Shown here piece by piece: positions 26,095 through 34,468 of a DNA stretch of 59,813 nt. This DNA is from an uncultured Actinomycetes bacterium. Its GTDB lineage: Bacteria > Actinomycetota > Acidimicrobiia > Acidimicrobiales > RAAP-2. Location: positions 1 to 59,813 of the forward strand of contig CAIJYV010000003.1 of assembly GCA_903825035.1 (NCBI GenBank), read 5' to 3'. The notes beneath the pieces were generated by a model that was given only the letters and a program-made list of their open reading frames with translations, had not been told where the DNA came from and made no database searches. Numbering within the stretch: the stretch's first letter is position 1; every line of letters starts with the position of its first letter. Both the position numbers and the translations under genes were made by a program.

Positions 26095-27275
26095 CGGTCG
26101 ATGCCGTTTGGCAGGCGGTCCCGGTCCCAACCTAGCCAACTCTCGGCGCGACGACAGGCAAATCGGTCGGTCATACCCGATACGTATTCAACTGCGTGGC
26201 GAATAGCGAGAGGGGAATTAGCCATGTCCTTGCTGGCGTCTTCAACTTCGTTGATGTGCTCGGGGTGTGCGCCCAAGAAGTCCACCAAGCCGCGAAGCAT
26301 ATCGACGACTCGGTTGGATTGGTCAATAGCCGCTCCCCGCAGGTAAATCGTTTGGTAGTTGAATGCGCGAAAGGCCGCCAGGGCTTCGGCGTGACTTGCG
26401 TCCATGCCGATGACGCCAGTCTCGCGGATTGTGCGAATCATGGAGTTGATAAATGAGCCGAGCTGTTCTCCGCGACGCACACCACAACGTTCGCGAACAA
26501 TCAGAGGCAACTCATCTTCGGTGACGAGTCCGGCCGAGGCGGCATCTTCGAAATCGTGGCAGACGTAGGCGATGCGGTCGGCCCACGAGACAACCTCTCC
26601 CTCGGGTGTCGAGGGTGCGGGGCGAGACCACGAGTGGTTGCGAATTCCGTCGAGGGTTTCACGACAGAGATTTAAACGCAAGAGTGAAACATTGGCGCCC
26701 CAGGTGGCGTGATCGAATCCACCTTCGACGTAGGGGTCGAGGGCCTCTTCGGAGGCGTGGCCACCGGGACCGTGACCGCAGTCGTGTCCCAGAGCAATGG
26801 CCTCAGTCAGCGCAGTGTTGAGTCCCACCGGACGTGCGATGCCCGTGGCAACCTGGGCGACCTCTAAGGCGTGGGTGAGGCGAGTACGCATGTGGTCCTC
26901 GGGGAACACGAAGACTTGGGTCTTGCCGGCCAAACGACGGAAGGAACTGGAATGGAGAATTCGGTCTCGGTCGCGCTCGAAAGCGGTGCGAAACTCGTCA
27001 GGTTCTTCGTCGCGGACTCGGTCACCTGGGCCCACGCTTAAGGTGGCGCCTTGAGCGAGACGCTCTTGGAGTCGCTCTTCACGAATGCGGCGCTCTCCCT
27101 CGAAGAGTTGTCCACTGGGGGTCGTTGGCGCGATAGTGGCCACCGAGTCTCGGTGGGCCACCGTGATTTCATCAGCGGAGCCTTCGAAGCCCTCCATGGT
27201 GGCGGCCCAGGCTCGATTTCTTTCGGATTCACGCTCGTTTGTCACGCCTCCTATCTTGCTACATGGCTCTAACAT
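26091..27275 (-). CDS. dgt: Deoxyguanosinetriphosphate triphosphohydrolase-like protein
   Basis: An HD-domain dNTPase (dNTP to nucleoside plus triphosphate), 394 residues with the longest start. Metal motif: HALEVAQVATGIA supplies His, LGHDCGHGPGGH supplies HD and a further His, and SWADRIAYVCHDFEDA the distal Asp. The SSSFRRLAGKTQVF region before the HD domain is typical. The start is uncertain: ATG 27275, GTG 27245 (GGAGG almost touching it) and ATG 27197 are all in frame. Confidence 0.93.
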   Translation of the reverse strand: MLEPCSKIGGVTNERESERNRAWAATMEGFEGSADEITVAHRDSVATIAPTTPSGQLFEGERRIREERLQERLAQGATLSVGPGDRVRDEEPDEFRTAFERDRDRILHSSSFRRLAGKTQVFVFPEDHMRTRLTHALEVAQVATGIARPVGLNTALTEAIALGHDCGHGPGGHASEEALDPYVEGGFDHATWGANVSLLRLNLCRETLDGIRNHSWSRPAPSTPEGEVVSWADRIAYVCHDFEDAASAGLVTEDELPLIVRERCGVRRGEQLGSFINSMIRTIRETGVIGMDASHAEALAAFRAFNYQTIYLRGAAIDQSNRVVDMLRGLVDFLGAHPEHINEVEDASKDMANSPLAIRHAVEYVSGMTDRFACRRAESWLGWDRDRLPNGIDR

Positions 27276-27300
27276 GGGGGTAGTCGTTCACAGGAGCATC

Positions 27301-27534
27301 ATGGAAATTCGCATTGGCATTGTTCAATCAATGAAAGAACTCGAGCTTGACCTCGGGGCAGACTCCAACGTTGATCAGGTGACCCGGGACGTCGAAGACG
27401 CCTTGGCCAGCGAATCCGTTCTGTGGCTAACGGACCGCAAGGGACGCCGAGTCGGTGTACCCGCAGCTCGAATTGCCTACGTCGACTTTGGCAGCCCGAC
27501 GGGCGACCGCGTCGTGGGCTTCGGCGCCGCGTAA
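27301..27534 (+). CDS. DUF3107 protein
   Basis: A 77-residue actinobacterial protein of unknown role: MEIRIGIVQSMKELELDLG, then a VTRDVEDAL helix, LTDRKGRRVGVPAARIAYVDFG and a VGFG end. The start at ATG 27301 has GGAG 6 nt upstream; TAACAT at 27270-27275 is a likely -10, giving a leader of about 20 nt. It is divergent from dgt and 9 nt before the PdtaS-like kinase. Confidence 0.9.
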   Translation: MEIRIGIVQSMKELELDLGADSNVDQVTRDVEDALASESVLWLTDRKGRRVGVPAARIAYVDFGSPTGDRVVGFGAA

Positions 27535-27543
27535 TTTCACTCC

Positions 27544-29031
27544 ATGGCTTCGCTCGCCGAGTTGGCGCAGCAACACACGAAGCTGCGCGAAGAAGACGTT
27601 GAGCAACTCCTTCGACTGACCACTTCGTGGTCTCTGCTCGCCGACCTCTCCTTTTCGGACATGGTCTTAATGGCTCCTGAAAAGGAATCGGATAATGAAG
27701 TTAATAACTTCATCGTTCTCGCTCAGATGCGACCCAACAATCGAGCGACCCTCTTGGCCGAAGACCTCGTCGGCACGATTCAGCCAGCCGCTGAGTGGCC
27801 CCTTTCCCAACAAGCCCTCACACTAAGTAGGCGAGTGACCGGAGAGGTCGCCCTCAACCCTGGAGCTGAATTGCTGCCCGTTTGGTGTATTCCGGTTCGC
27901 ACCCATGGAGAGACGGTCGCGGTAATGGTTCGACTGCAAGGGCCGCTACGAAGTCCAGCCTCACTCTACGAGCAGGCCTACTTAGAGATATTTGAAGAAC
28001 TCTGCTCCATGGTGTCAGAAGGGAACTTTCCCTTCCGAGAGGCTGATGTCGCTGGTCCGGGTCTCCCGCGAGTGGGAGATGGAGTCATAAAAATGGACTC
28101 GACAGGCACCGTTGAGTTTGCAACACCTAACGCGACGAACGCTCTTCACCGCTTGGGTATTTCGGATTCGGTTGAAGGGAACCGCCTTAGCGAGCTAGGT
28201 CTGAGCGTTCGAGGAATTGAACGCGCAATGAGCTTTGGCATACCCCAAGTCGAAGAGGTCGATGTGGGATCTGAAGCGGCCGTTCAGTTTCACTGTGTCC
28301 CTCTTCGACGAGGTGAGGTCACGACCGGCCTGTTCGCCATCGTGCGCGACGTCTCAGACTTGAAGCTTTTGAATCGCCAAGTTCTCAATAAAGAGGCGGC
28401 GGTTCGCGAGGTGCATCACCGAATTAAGAACAATTTACAGACAATCTCGTCGCTGCTTCGGTTACAAAGTCGACGCAGCGAGCAAGAGGAGACCATCCAA
28501 GCGCTGTCAGAGGCGGAGCGTCGAGTTCGCTCGATTGCGATTGTTCATGAAGTCTTGTCTCGAGAGCCAGGTGAGGAGGTCATCTTCGATGAGATCGTTC
28601 GTGCCCTCGTCAATCTCGTTGAAGACTCGGTCTTAGGACAAACCCCCATTGAACTGGAGGTGGAGGGCTCGCTCGGAACTCTTTCAACCGATTTGGCTAT
28701 CCCCTTTGCCGTCGCACTCGCGGAGCTCTTGACTAACGCGGTAGAACACGCCTTTACCGACTTCACGCCGGCCAATGGCCACGTTGGTGTTGTGACCCTC
28801 ACGCTCGGTCACGATGAGAAGAGTGCTACCGCCGAGATTAAGGACAATGGCAAGGGGCTCTCCGCCGACTTTTCGCTGGATAAGCCAACTTCATTGGGGT
28901 TATCAATTGTGCGCGACCTTGTTCGAACGCAGTTGCGCGGAACGATAGAAATGGATTCTCGCGACTCAATTGACGGAAGTGGAACTGTGGTGCGAGTGGT
29001 AATCCCACTCGCGGGAAGCCTTAATTCGTAG
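27544..29031 (+). CDS. pdtaS: PdtaS-like sensor histidine kinase
   Basis: A 495-residue cytosolic kinase with no membrane helix. N-terminal GAF-like domain (about 10-155), PAS-like domain (about 175-275, VIKMDSTGTVEFATPNATNA), then HisKA_2 with the phosphoacceptor in EVHHRIKNNLQTISSLLRLQ (His291/His292), then HATPase (ELLTNAVEHAF, IKDNGKGL, LGLSIVRDLV). Mycobacterial PdtaS pairs with PdtaR, an ANTAR RNA-binding regulator; no pdtaR is in this window. The end overlaps convergent whiB by 11 bp. Confidence 0.93.
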   Translation: MASLAELAQQHTKLREEDVEQLLRLTTSWSLLADLSFSDMVLMAPEKESDNEVNNFIVLAQMRPNNRATLLAEDLVGTIQPAAEWPLSQQALTLSRRVTGEVALNPGAELLPVWCIPVRTHGETVAVMVRLQGPLRSPASLYEQAYLEIFEELCSMVSEGNFPFREADVAGPGLPRVGDGVIKMDSTGTVEFATPNATNALHRLGISDSVEGNRLSELGLSVRGIERAMSFGIPQVEEVDVGSEAAVQFHCVPLRRGEVTTGLFAIVRDVSDLKLLNRQVLNKEAAVREVHHRIKNNLQTISSLLRLQSRRSEQEETIQALSEAERRVRSIAIVHEVLSREPGEEVIFDEIVRALVNLVEDSVLGQTPIELEVEGSLGTLSTDLAIPFAVALAELLTNAVEHAFTDFTPANGHVGVVTLTLGHDEKSATAEIKDNGKGLSADFSLDKPTSLGLSIVRDLVRTQLRGTIEMDSRDSIDGSGTVVRVVIPLAGSLNS

Positions 29032-29320
29032 CGTTAGCGCGACGACGGGCGGCCAGCCACTGCTTACGCAGTTTGCGACGCTCGTCTTCGGTTGTGCCGC
29101 CCCAGACGCCAGACTCTTGGTTGGTCGCGAGGGCAAACTCTAGGCACGCCTTCTGGGCATCGCACTGGTTGCACACGCGCTTGGCCGATTCGATTTGATC
29201 GGTCGCGTTGCCGGTGGTGCCAACGGGGAAGAAGAGATCTGGTGGGGTCTCGCGGCACGCGGCGTTGGCACGCCAGTCAGCGTCATCCCAGGCGTGGTTG
29301 CGGTTCCAAATTAGCGACAT
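29021..29320 (-). CDS. whiB: WhiB-family Fe-S regulator (WhiB1-like)
   Basis: A 99-residue actinobacterial regulator with a [4Fe-4S] cluster. Four cysteines: Cys22, Cys50, Cys53, Cys59 (C-x27-C-x2-C-x5-C). Then the GVWGGTTEDERR turn motif and a basic tail LRKQWLAARRRA for DNA. The DPELFFPVG-like stretch (PDLFFPVGTTG) and VCNQC match WhiB1 most closely. The open frame runs upstream to 29614, but ATG 29320 has AAAGGA 6 nt before it. Confidence 0.94.
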   Translation of the reverse strand: MSLIWNRNHAWDDADWRANAACRETPPDLFFPVGTTGNATDQIESAKRVCNQCDAQKACLEFALATNQESGVWGGTTEDERRKLRKQWLAARRRANATN

Positions 29321-29463
29321 GAAAAATCCTTTAATTACTTGGTTTTGGGGGAAATCAGGGGCCGCTGAGCGGCGGGGAGTCAATTTTACTTGGACCCCAC
29401 TCGAAATACAAGGGAAATTTTTGGTCCCCACGGGACAGTTATCAAGGAAAAGTGGCCAAAGCC

Positions 29464-29476
29464 TAGATTGGAAGTC
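29464..29476 (+). promoter_or_regulatory. Leaderless promoter -10 box before etfB
   Basis: TAGATT at 29464-29469, then 7 nt, then GTG 29477. GGAAG lies inside the 7 nt and could also act as a weak ribosome site on a longer transcript. The spacing favours a leaderless mRNA. Confidence 0.5.
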
Positions 29477-30232
29477 GTGAACATCGTCGTTTGTGCCAAA
29501 CAGATCCCAGATCCCAGCGCCCCCCAAAGCTTGGATGCCAACCACAATTTGAATCGATCGGGCAAATTGTTGCTCGATGAAGCCGATACCTACGGAGTCG
29601 AAATGGCTCTGCAACTCTGCGAAGCAAGTGGCGGCGAGGTAATTGTTGTTTCTATGGGAGACGCTACCGATCTCACGGGACTGCGCACCGCATTGGCTAT
29701 GGGAGCGGCACGAGCAATCGTGGTTTCAGACCCAATCTTGCGTGGTGCAGACGCACTCGACACCGCATTGGTGTTAAGTGCGGTTATCTCCTCGGTTGCT
29801 CCGGATCTAGTTTTGACCGCAACCGAATCTTCCGATGGATATACCGGAACCGTTCCCGCCCAGATTGCCGAACTGCTCGGTTGGCCATCGGTAACTTTCG
29901 CGAAGTCCTTGAGCATTGCCGGCAATCAAGTGAACGTATCTCGTCAAAGTGAAGCCGGCTTTGATGAAGTTTCTGTTTCGTTGCCGGCAGTCGTAAGTGT
30001 CACCGCTGGAGTCGTCGAACCCCGTTACGCAAGTTTCAAGGGAATCATGGCCGCGAAGTCCAAGTCGGTCGAAGTAAAGACCTTGAGTGAAATTGGCGTC
30101 GCACTCGTCGGTGGTCAAGCCATTAATTCAGTGACCGACGCACCAAGTCGTCAAGCGGGCGAGAAGTTTGTTGATGATGGAAGCGCCGCGGACAAGATTG
30201 TGGCCTTCTTGGAATCCGTGAAGGCGCTGTAG
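29477..30232 (+). CDS. etfB: Electron transfer flavoprotein subunit beta
   Basis: A 251-residue subunit of the FAD/AMP electron carrier between acyl-CoA or other dehydrogenases and the quinone pool. Starts NIVVCAKQIPDP; DEADTYGVEMALQL, VVSMGDATD and the family region GTVPAQIAELLGWPSVTFA are present, ending in SFKGIMAAKSK. GTG 29477 is chosen because the homologous N-terminus begins there; the frame stays open upstream to 29390. etfA follows after 9 nt. Confidence 0.95.
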   Translation: MNIVVCAKQIPDPSAPQSLDANHNLNRSGKLLLDEADTYGVEMALQLCEASGGEVIVVSMGDATDLTGLRTALAMGAARAIVVSDPILRGADALDTALVLSAVISSVAPDLVLTATESSDGYTGTVPAQIAELLGWPSVTFAKSLSIAGNQVNVSRQSEAGFDEVSVSLPAVVSVTAGVVEPRYASFKGIMAAKSKSVEVKTLSEIGVALVGGQAINSVTDAPSRQAGEKFVDDGSAADKIVAFLESVKAL

Positions 30233-30241
30233 GAGAGACTG

Positions 30242-31189
30242 ATGACAATATCGAATATGTGGGTCGTGCTCGAAGCCGCCGACGATGGGTTTACGCCTAC
30301 CTCCCTAGAACTGTTGAGCCACGCTCGCACCATCGCCAACACGGTGTCGGGTGTGACCTGGGGAGCGGGTGCCGCGTTCGCCGCTCAGGCGGGCGAGTAC
30401 GGGGCAACCACCTTGTACACCGTCGACGTGCCAACGAACTCTCTTCCCGGTGCGGCCGTGGCGGCCGCTATTGCGGGTGCGACCTTGCCCGACCTCATCT
30501 TGATTCCCACTAGCTACGACGGCCGAGACATCGCGGGCAGACTTTCGGCTCGATTGAAGCGTCCCGTACTCACCAACGCCACAAATCTCAACGCTGAGGG
30601 ACACACCGAGCACCCAATTTTTGGTGGAACTCAACTCGTTGATGCCCACTTCACTACATCCGGAATAGGCATCGTCGTTGTACGGGCGAAGAGTTTCACC
30701 GCCACGCCTTCTGGCGGCGCGCCCGCAGCCACCACGGCATTGTCGGTGCCCGATCTCGGTCGCCGTGGCGAAAGTTCCATCACCAACCGTCACGTTGAAG
30801 AACGTACTGGTCCCAAACTCGAAGAGGCTGCGGTAGTTGTCGCGGGTGGTCGGGGTATTGGTGAGGCAACTGGATTTGCGATCGTCGAAGAGATTGCCAG
30901 CCTGCTCAACGGAGCTGCAGGGGCGAGCCGCGCGATTGTCGATGCTGGTTGGGTTCCCTATTCATTGCAGGTTGGTCAAACGGGTAAGACCGTTAAGCCC
31001 GCGGTGTACATCGCTTGCGGAATCTCTGGCGCCACCCAACACATGGTGGGCATGAAGGGCTCTAAGACCATCATTGCGATCAACAAAGATCCCGATGCAC
31101 CAATCTTCCAGATTGCCGACCTTGGCATTGTGGGAGATGTGAAAACTGTGCTTCCCGCCCTGGCTGCGGTGCTTCGAGCCCGTAGTTAA
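30242..31189 (+). CDS. etfA: Electron transfer flavoprotein subunit alpha
   Basis: A 315-residue FAD-binding partner of EtfB. The C-terminal FAD domain shows [33 protein letters not shown], then [16 protein letters not shown] and [23 protein letters not shown], all family hallmarks. ATG 30242 follows GGAGAG. MFS gene 10 nt downstream may be in the same transcript. Confidence 0.96.
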   Translation: MTISNMWVVLEAADDGFTPTSLELLSHARTIANTVSGVTWGAGAAFAAQAGEYGATTLYTVDVPTNSLPGAAVAAAIAGATLPDLILIPTSYDGRDIAGRLSARLKRPVLTNATNLNAEGHTEHPIFGGTQLVDAHFTTSGIGIVVVRAKSFTATPSGGAPAATTALSVPDLGRRGESSITNRHVEERTGPKLEEAAVVVAGGRGIGEATGFAIVEEIASLLNGAAGASRAIVDAGWVPYSLQVGQTGKTVKPAVYIACGISGATQHMVGMKGSKTIIAINKDPDAPIFQIADLGIVGDVKTVLPALAAVLRARS

Positions 31190-31201
31190 CAGGACAGATT
31201 G

Positions 31202-32668
31202 GTGCATTCGCTAGTCACCACTAAGCGTGGGCCGTGGCTAGCGTTAGCGGCACTGAGTTTGTGCCAGTTAATGGTGGCCCTGGACGCCACCGTCATTAAC
31301 ATTGCGCTGCCCTCAGCACAAGCGGCCTTGCATTTTTCTGTTGGCAATCGGCAGTGGTTGATCACCGCCTACGCGCTGACCTTTGGCTCTTTGCTATTGC
31401 TAGGTGGACGGCTGACTGACCTCTGGGGCCGGCGGAACGCTGCGCTACTTGGCCTATTGGGATTTTCCGGAGCGTCAGCACTTGGTGGAACAGCGCATTC
31501 CTTCTCGGCTCTCGTTACCGCACGCGCCATCCAGGGTGGCTTTGGCGCACTACTGGCCCCCGCTGCGCTGGCTTTGGTTAGTGTCACCTTCGAAGAGGCA
31601 CGCGAGCGCGCGAAGGCCTTCGTCATATTCGGTGCCATTGGTGCATCGGGAGCCGCCATCGGGCTTTTGTTAGGGGGTGCGCTCACCGAGTGGTACTCCT
31701 GGCGCTGGTGCTTGTACATCAACTTGGTATTCGCCGGAATCGCCGCCATTGGCATTCTCGCTTTCGTTCGTGGTGGAAAAGAACACCACCAGATAAAGCT
31801 CGACGTGGTGGGCACCATCGTGGGCAGTGCCGGACTCTTCTTTTTGGTCTACGGCCTCGCTCACGCAGAGTCAACCAGTTGGACGGCGAGTGCAACTTGG
31901 CTCAGTATCTTGGCGGGCGCAATCTTGCTCGCAGCATTTGTGCGTACTCAAGAGAATGTTGCCACTCCATTACTCCCACTTCGCTTGCTGACTCACCGCA
32001 CCCGAGCGGGTAGCCACATCGCGTTGTTTGTTACGAGCATCGGAATGTTTGGCCTATCGCTCTTCCTCGCTTATTACTTGGAGAATATCGCCAAGTACAC
32101 ACCGTTACAAACTGGTCTCGCCTTCATGCCCCTCGTGCTGGCCATGGCTATCTCCGCTAGTGCCGCCTCCGCCCGGTTGCTGGCGCTGGTCGGTCCACGG
32201 CCTCTCATTCCAACGGGGTTGGTGCTGTCGGCAATGGGCTTGGTTCTCTTCACACGATTGCCGCTACAACCTGATTACGTGGGCCATGTGATGCCCGGCT
32301 TGCTGATCCTGGGCCTCGGTATTGGGCTGATCTTCGCTCCGGCGGTGGCGAGTGCGACCTGGGGGGTACAAAAGTCAGAGGCCGGTGCCGCCTCGGCGGC
32401 GGTTAACGCCACCCAAAATATTGGTGGCTCGGTGGGTACGGCCCTACTTAATTCACTAGCGGTGGCTGCTACCGCGGGCGTTTTGTCCAAATTGCACAAC
32501 CCCACCGTGGCTCAAATTGGTCGAGCAACCTTGCACGGCTACGCTCGCGCTTTTTGGGTCGCAGCTGCGTTGTTTACAGTTGGTGCGCTGGTTACTTTCT
32601 TCATGCTTGATTCAGGAGTTCCCGATATCAAATACGAAGCTCCTCGCTACACCAAGGGCCAAGGGTAA
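31202..32668 (+). CDS. MFS drug exporter, DHA2 (EmrB/QacA) family
   Basis: About 488 residues with 14 hydrophobic segments, a proton-driven multidrug exporter. Motif C-like and DHA2 marks: LDATVINIALPSAQ in helix 1, the LLLGGRLTDLWGRR loop (motif A) and an ALTEWYSWRWCLYINL segment. Substrate unknown. Start GTG 31202 (or TTG 31199); AGGAC lies just upstream. Its last 22 bp overlap the convergent SCO1664-like gene. Confidence 0.92.
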   Translation: MHSLVTTKRGPWLALAALSLCQLMVALDATVINIALPSAQAALHFSVGNRQWLITAYALTFGSLLLLGGRLTDLWGRRNAALLGLLGFSGASALGGTAHSFSALVTARAIQGGFGALLAPAALALVSVTFEEARERAKAFVIFGAIGASGAAIGLLLGGALTEWYSWRWCLYINLVFAGIAAIGILAFVRGGKEHHQIKLDVVGTIVGSAGLFFLVYGLAHAESTSWTASATWLSILAGAILLAAFVRTQENVATPLLPLRLLTHRTRAGSHIALFVTSIGMFGLSLFLAYYLENIAKYTPLQTGLAFMPLVLAMAISASAASARLLALVGPRPLIPTGLVLSAMGLVLFTRLPLQPDYVGHVMPGLLILGLGIGLIFAPAVASATWGVQKSEAGAASAAVNATQNIGGSVGTALLNSLAVAATAGVLSKLHNPTVAQIGRATLHGYARAFWVAAALFTVGALVTFFMLDSGVPDIKYEAPRYTKGQG

Positions 32669-33354
32669 GGCGGCCAATCGGCCTCTTCATCTGGTTCGGG
32701 TAGTTCGCCGAGGTCTAGCAACCAATTGGCTCGCCGTACGATTGCCTCGACCTCATCATGGTTGAGCCACTTCAATAATGACGGTGCACCGGTACTACTG
32801 AATTTGGCCAGTCTTTCGCGCCAACGCTCACTGAGTGGGGTGCCGGTGAAGTCCCAAATTACTGTGCGCAGTTTGTCCTCTTCGTTAAAGCACAGCCCAT
32901 TGTCAATGGCCCAACAGCGAGATCCATCGAACAAGACATGGCCACCCTTGCGGTCAGCGTTGTTAGCCAGAATGTCAAAGATGCAGAGGTCAATAAACCA
33001 GTCGGTGAATTCTGGCTGTTCGCGCAATGTGAAGTAGTGGTCGTCGGTGGCCTCATCAATCCAGCGCTGTAAGGAGCCGGGACCAAAAGGTGCGTCCTCT
33101 CGAGCAATCGTCACTGGGACTAGGTCCAGGTCGAGCAGCGTGGCCAGTTCATAGGCAGCTACCTCGCGGCGCCACAAACCCTCTTCGAAATCCCAGAGCA
33201 GCCGTTCGCCCGCTTCAGCCTTGTAGCAAGCGAGCATTTGGGTCTCACCGTGGACCACGCTCACCAGTAGGGCTTGGTTAGAGGAGGCCTGAATTCGTCC
33301 CTCTACAGTAATTTCGCCCTGAGCCAGCAGCGCAACCTGTTCGTCGCGGGTCAT
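32647..33354 (-). CDS. SCO1664-family protein (PI3/4-kinase-like fold)
   Basis: A 235-residue protein of the actinobacterial SCO1664 family, distantly kinase-like. RREVAAYELATLLDLDLVP resembles an alpha-C region; DLCIFDILANNADRKGGHVL gives a catalytic-loop-like D...NxDR and CWAIDNGLCF a DNG-type metal motif. Third gene of a conserved trio with DUF3090 and a histidine phosphatase, abutting (33354 shared). Substrate unknown. Confidence 0.87.
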   Translation of the reverse strand: MTRDEQVALLAQGEITVEGRIQASSNQALLVSVVHGETQMLACYKAEAGERLLWDFEEGLWRREVAAYELATLLDLDLVPVTIAREDAPFGPGSLQRWIDEATDDHYFTLREQPEFTDWFIDLCIFDILANNADRKGGHVLFDGSRCWAIDNGLCFNEEDKLRTVIWDFTGTPLSERWRERLAKFSSTGAPSLLKWLNHDEVEAIVRRANWLLDLGELPEPDEEADWPPYPWPLV

Positions 33355-33833
33355 TAGCTAATCGGAGGAGCGAATCCATTGGTGCGGGGACAATCATGTC
33401 CGCGAGGGTCGAGCGGACCGCCACACAATGGACAGGGCGCACGACCCGCCTCAACTAGACGCGTGATAGCGATAGCCAAGCCACCGGCCATCTCTCTGCT
33501 CAGACCTAGAACGAGGGTGTCTTCTTCGTCAATTGACTCAATGGTTAGCTCAATGGTTTTTGACTCTTCGTCGACGAGCACGCTCATGTCACCAGCGGCG
33601 AGGTCCTGCTCGATTTCGTCTTCGAGGTTGAAGTCATCGGGCAAGTGGCCGGGGCGGCCCATCTCCTTAATCGCAATGGCGATCCATTCGGCCAAGGCCG
33701 AGAGTTGCTGCTTCTCGCACTTCACAACGACTAATCGTCGACCCTGTCGGGCCTGAAGAATGAAAAGTCGATTACCCACTACGCCGCGGGTGCCGACCAT
33801 TACTTTGTCTGGATTAGAAAAGTCGTAGTTCAT
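33354..33833 (-). CDS. DUF3090 protein
   Basis: A 159-residue actinobacterial protein of unknown function. It begins YDFSNPDKVMVGTRGVVGNR, has a central acidic stretch (DDFNLEDEIEQDLAAG), and ends in a putative zinc ribbon CPLCGGPLDPRGHDCP (two CxxC/HxC-type clusters). It overlaps the upstream phosphatase by 4 bp and shares one base with the SCO1664-like gene, so a coupled operon. Confidence 0.9.
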   Translation of the reverse strand: MNYDFSNPDKVMVGTRGVVGNRLFILQARQGRRLVVVKCEKQQLSALAEWIAIAIKEMGRPGHLPDDFNLEDEIEQDLAAGDMSVLVDEESKTIELTIESIDEEDTLVLGLSREMAGGLAIAITRLVEAGRAPCPLCGGPLDPRGHDCPRTNGFAPPIS

Positions 33834-34465
33834 GAAGGTATCAGTTCTGTGAAATCGTTGGTGTTATTAATGCTAAGGGCGAGTGGCGCGTGTCCACCCA
33901 ATAACAACACGCTCGCCGAGCAGGTTGAAATAACGGTTCGCTGAAACAGGTCCAAGGGAATCCCCTGGGCCATGGCGACTGCGGCTTTGATGGGGTCGGC
34001 GTGAGAAACAACAATGATTGATTCACCCGGGTGCTTATCGTGAAGTTTGCTTAAAGCGCCCCACATCCGAGTTTGCATTTCCACGAATGATTCTCCCTGG
34101 GGAAAGCGGAAGGTTGAGGGTGCGTTTTGTACGGTGCGCCATTCGGGCTTCTTGGAAAGCAGGGAGAGCTTCTTACCCGTCCACTGGCCAAAGTCACACT
34201 CAATAACCCCAGAGTTTCGTAGAGTCCGCAATTTAAGGGCCTTGGCGATTGGGGCGGCGGTTTCTTGGGCTCGCTCCAGAGGTGAAGCGTAGAGAACCGT
34301 TGGGGGAGTTTTCATGGCGGCGAAACGCTCGGCCACTCGCTCAGCTTGCTCGCGACCCTTCGCTGACAGGTGCAGACCCGGAGCTCGTCCGGGAAGAACG
34401 ATTCCCGTGGAGGTTGTTTGCCCGTGGCGGACAAGGAAAATGGTGGTTGGCTTTTTGGCGACCAT
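33830..34465 (-). CDS. Histidine phosphatase family protein (MSMEG_4193 type)
   Basis: A 211-residue phosphoglycerate-mutase-fold phosphatase. Catalytic LVRHGQTTSTG (RHG), LSAKGREQAERVAERF, YASPLERAQETA (second Arg), acid Glu in VIECDFGQWTG and VVSHADPIKAAV (second His). First gene of the SCO1664/DUF3090 trio and only 3 nt downstream of the FrhB-like gene. Substrate unknown. Confidence 0.9.
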   Translation of the reverse strand: MVAKKPTTIFLVRHGQTTSTGIVLPGRAPGLHLSAKGREQAERVAERFAAMKTPPTVLYASPLERAQETAAPIAKALKLRTLRNSGVIECDFGQWTGKKLSLLSKKPEWRTVQNAPSTFRFPQGESFVEMQTRMWGALSKLHDKHPGESIIVVSHADPIKAAVAMAQGIPLDLFQRTVISTCSASVLLLGGHAPLALSINNTNDFTELIPS

Positions 34466-34468
34466 AAA

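Noticed and set aside
29321-29614. 98-residue N-terminal extension of whiB overlapping etfB
   Set aside because: WhiB proteins of this type are about 80-100 aa. ATG 29320 has AAAGGA correctly spaced.
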